The notes beneath the pieces are model-generated. The model searched no databases. It had not been told where the DNA came from and worked only from the letters and a program-made list of their open reading frames with translations. The position numbers were made by a program, and so were the translations under genes. From an uncultured Eubacteriales bacterium (GTDB taxonomy: Bacteria > Bacillota > Clostridia > Lachnospirales > Anaerotignaceae), in NCBI GenBank assembly GCA_900548595.1, contig URLB01000115.1:1-6005 (forward strand): DNA of 6,005 nucleotides. Direction: 5' to 3'. Below are positions 5,509 to 6,005 of the stretch, in pieces; position 1 is the stretch's first letter; each line of letters opens with the position of its first letter.

Positions 5509-6005
5509 ATGAAACTGATATTTTGCGGAGCCGCTCACGAAGTTACCGGAAGCTGCCATTATATAAACGTATGTGGCAAAAATATACTTTTGGATTGTGG
5601 AATGGAGCAAGGGACTGATATTTATGAAAATCAGGAAATACCTGTTCCAGTATCGGAAATAGATTATGTATTTCTCTCACATGCGCATATAGACCATTCC
5701 GGATATTTGCCTTTGATATTTAAAAACGGATTCAGAGGAAAAATATTTACTACAAAGGCAACGGCAGACTTATGCGACATAATGCTGCGAGACAGCGCGC
5801 ATATACAGGAATTTGAAGCTGAATGGCGAAATCGTAAAGCAAAGCGTTCATTGGAAAAACCGTTTGAACCATTATATACAATGAATGATGCGGAAGGAGT
5901 CATACAGCTTTTGATGCCTTGCGATTATGATGAAATAATAAACGTATGTGAAGGCGTTGATATTCAATTTACGGATATAGGACATTTGCTTGGATCATCA
6001 AGCAT
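5509..6005 (+). CDS. MBL-fold hydrolase, probably beta-CASP RNA-processing type, 5' part
   Basis: The first 165 residues of a metallo-beta-lactamase-fold protein that continues past the right edge. It begins MKLIFCGAAHEVTGSCH, the usual first strand of the YSH1/COG1236 group of RNA-processing exonucleases and endonucleases. Motif 2 is HAHIDHSG with H58, H60, D62 and H63, which would bind two zinc ions. Motif 3 is H159 in DIGHLLGSSS. The insertion between motifs 2 and 3 (about 85-145) is charged, with a basic patch at 108-115. Full-length relatives run to about 500 residues or more, with a beta-CASP domain and a C-terminal RMMBL motif; neither is in view, so nuclease activity is inferred from the N-terminal signature only. 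The start is set by GGAGGTG at 5497-5503, with seven bases between GGAGG and the ATG. No signal peptide is seen, so it is expected in the cytoplasm. Confidence 0.9.
   Translation, partial: MKLIFCGAAHEVTGSCHYINVCGKNILLDCGMEQGTDIYENQEIPVPVSEIDYVFLSHAHIDHSGYLPLIFKNGFRGKIFTTKATADLCDIMLRDSAHIQEFEAEWRNRKAKRSLEKPFEPLYTMNDAEGVIQLLMPCDYDEIINVCEGVDIQFTDIGHLLGSSS

Overview
The window looks like chromosomal DNA of an anaerobic, low-GC Gram-positive bacterium, most likely a member of the Clostridia. The reasons are AT-rich intergenic DNA, strong GGAGG-type ribosome binding sites, near-consensus housekeeping promoters, a rubredoxin-first ('reverse') rubrerythrin behind a PerR/Fur-like operator, and a soluble PreP-type M16C peptidase. 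No mobile element, CRISPR array, tRNA or rRNA was seen. The species cannot be fixed from this sequence.

Layout. On the minus strand, 1-331 is the 5' part of a rubrerythrin gene that runs off the left edge. Its promoter (405-433) is a perfect TTGACA-N17-TATAAT, and a 15-bp Fur-family box (397-411) covers the -10. Back to back with it, a second near-consensus promoter (467-495) drives a 957-residue PreP-like zinc metalloprotease (519-3392). The 110-bp gap after that gene holds a preQ1-I riboswitch (3451-3495) whose pseudoknot captures the ribosome binding site of queT (3503-3982), a queuosine-precursor transporter subunit. A clear terminator follows (3985-4006). Next is a lipoprotein of unknown function (4082-5011), then about 500 bp of very AT-rich non-coding DNA (5012-5508) with three perfect hairpins. 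One hairpin is a terminator facing the minus strand and may end an undescribed small RNA; another is a terminator facing the plus strand. The window ends in the first 165 residues of an MBL-fold, probably beta-CASP, RNA-processing-type hydrolase (5509 onward).

The genes do not form one pathway. They read as separate transcription units: peroxide defence (rubrerythrin), peptide turnover (M16C peptidase), tRNA-modification precursor uptake under metabolite control (queT), an envelope lipoprotein, and a nucleic-acid or metal-dependent hydrolase. The best regulatory signals are the operator-promoter overlap upstream of rubrerythrin and the riboswitch upstream of queT. The least explained parts are the lipoprotein and the non-coding stretch after it.
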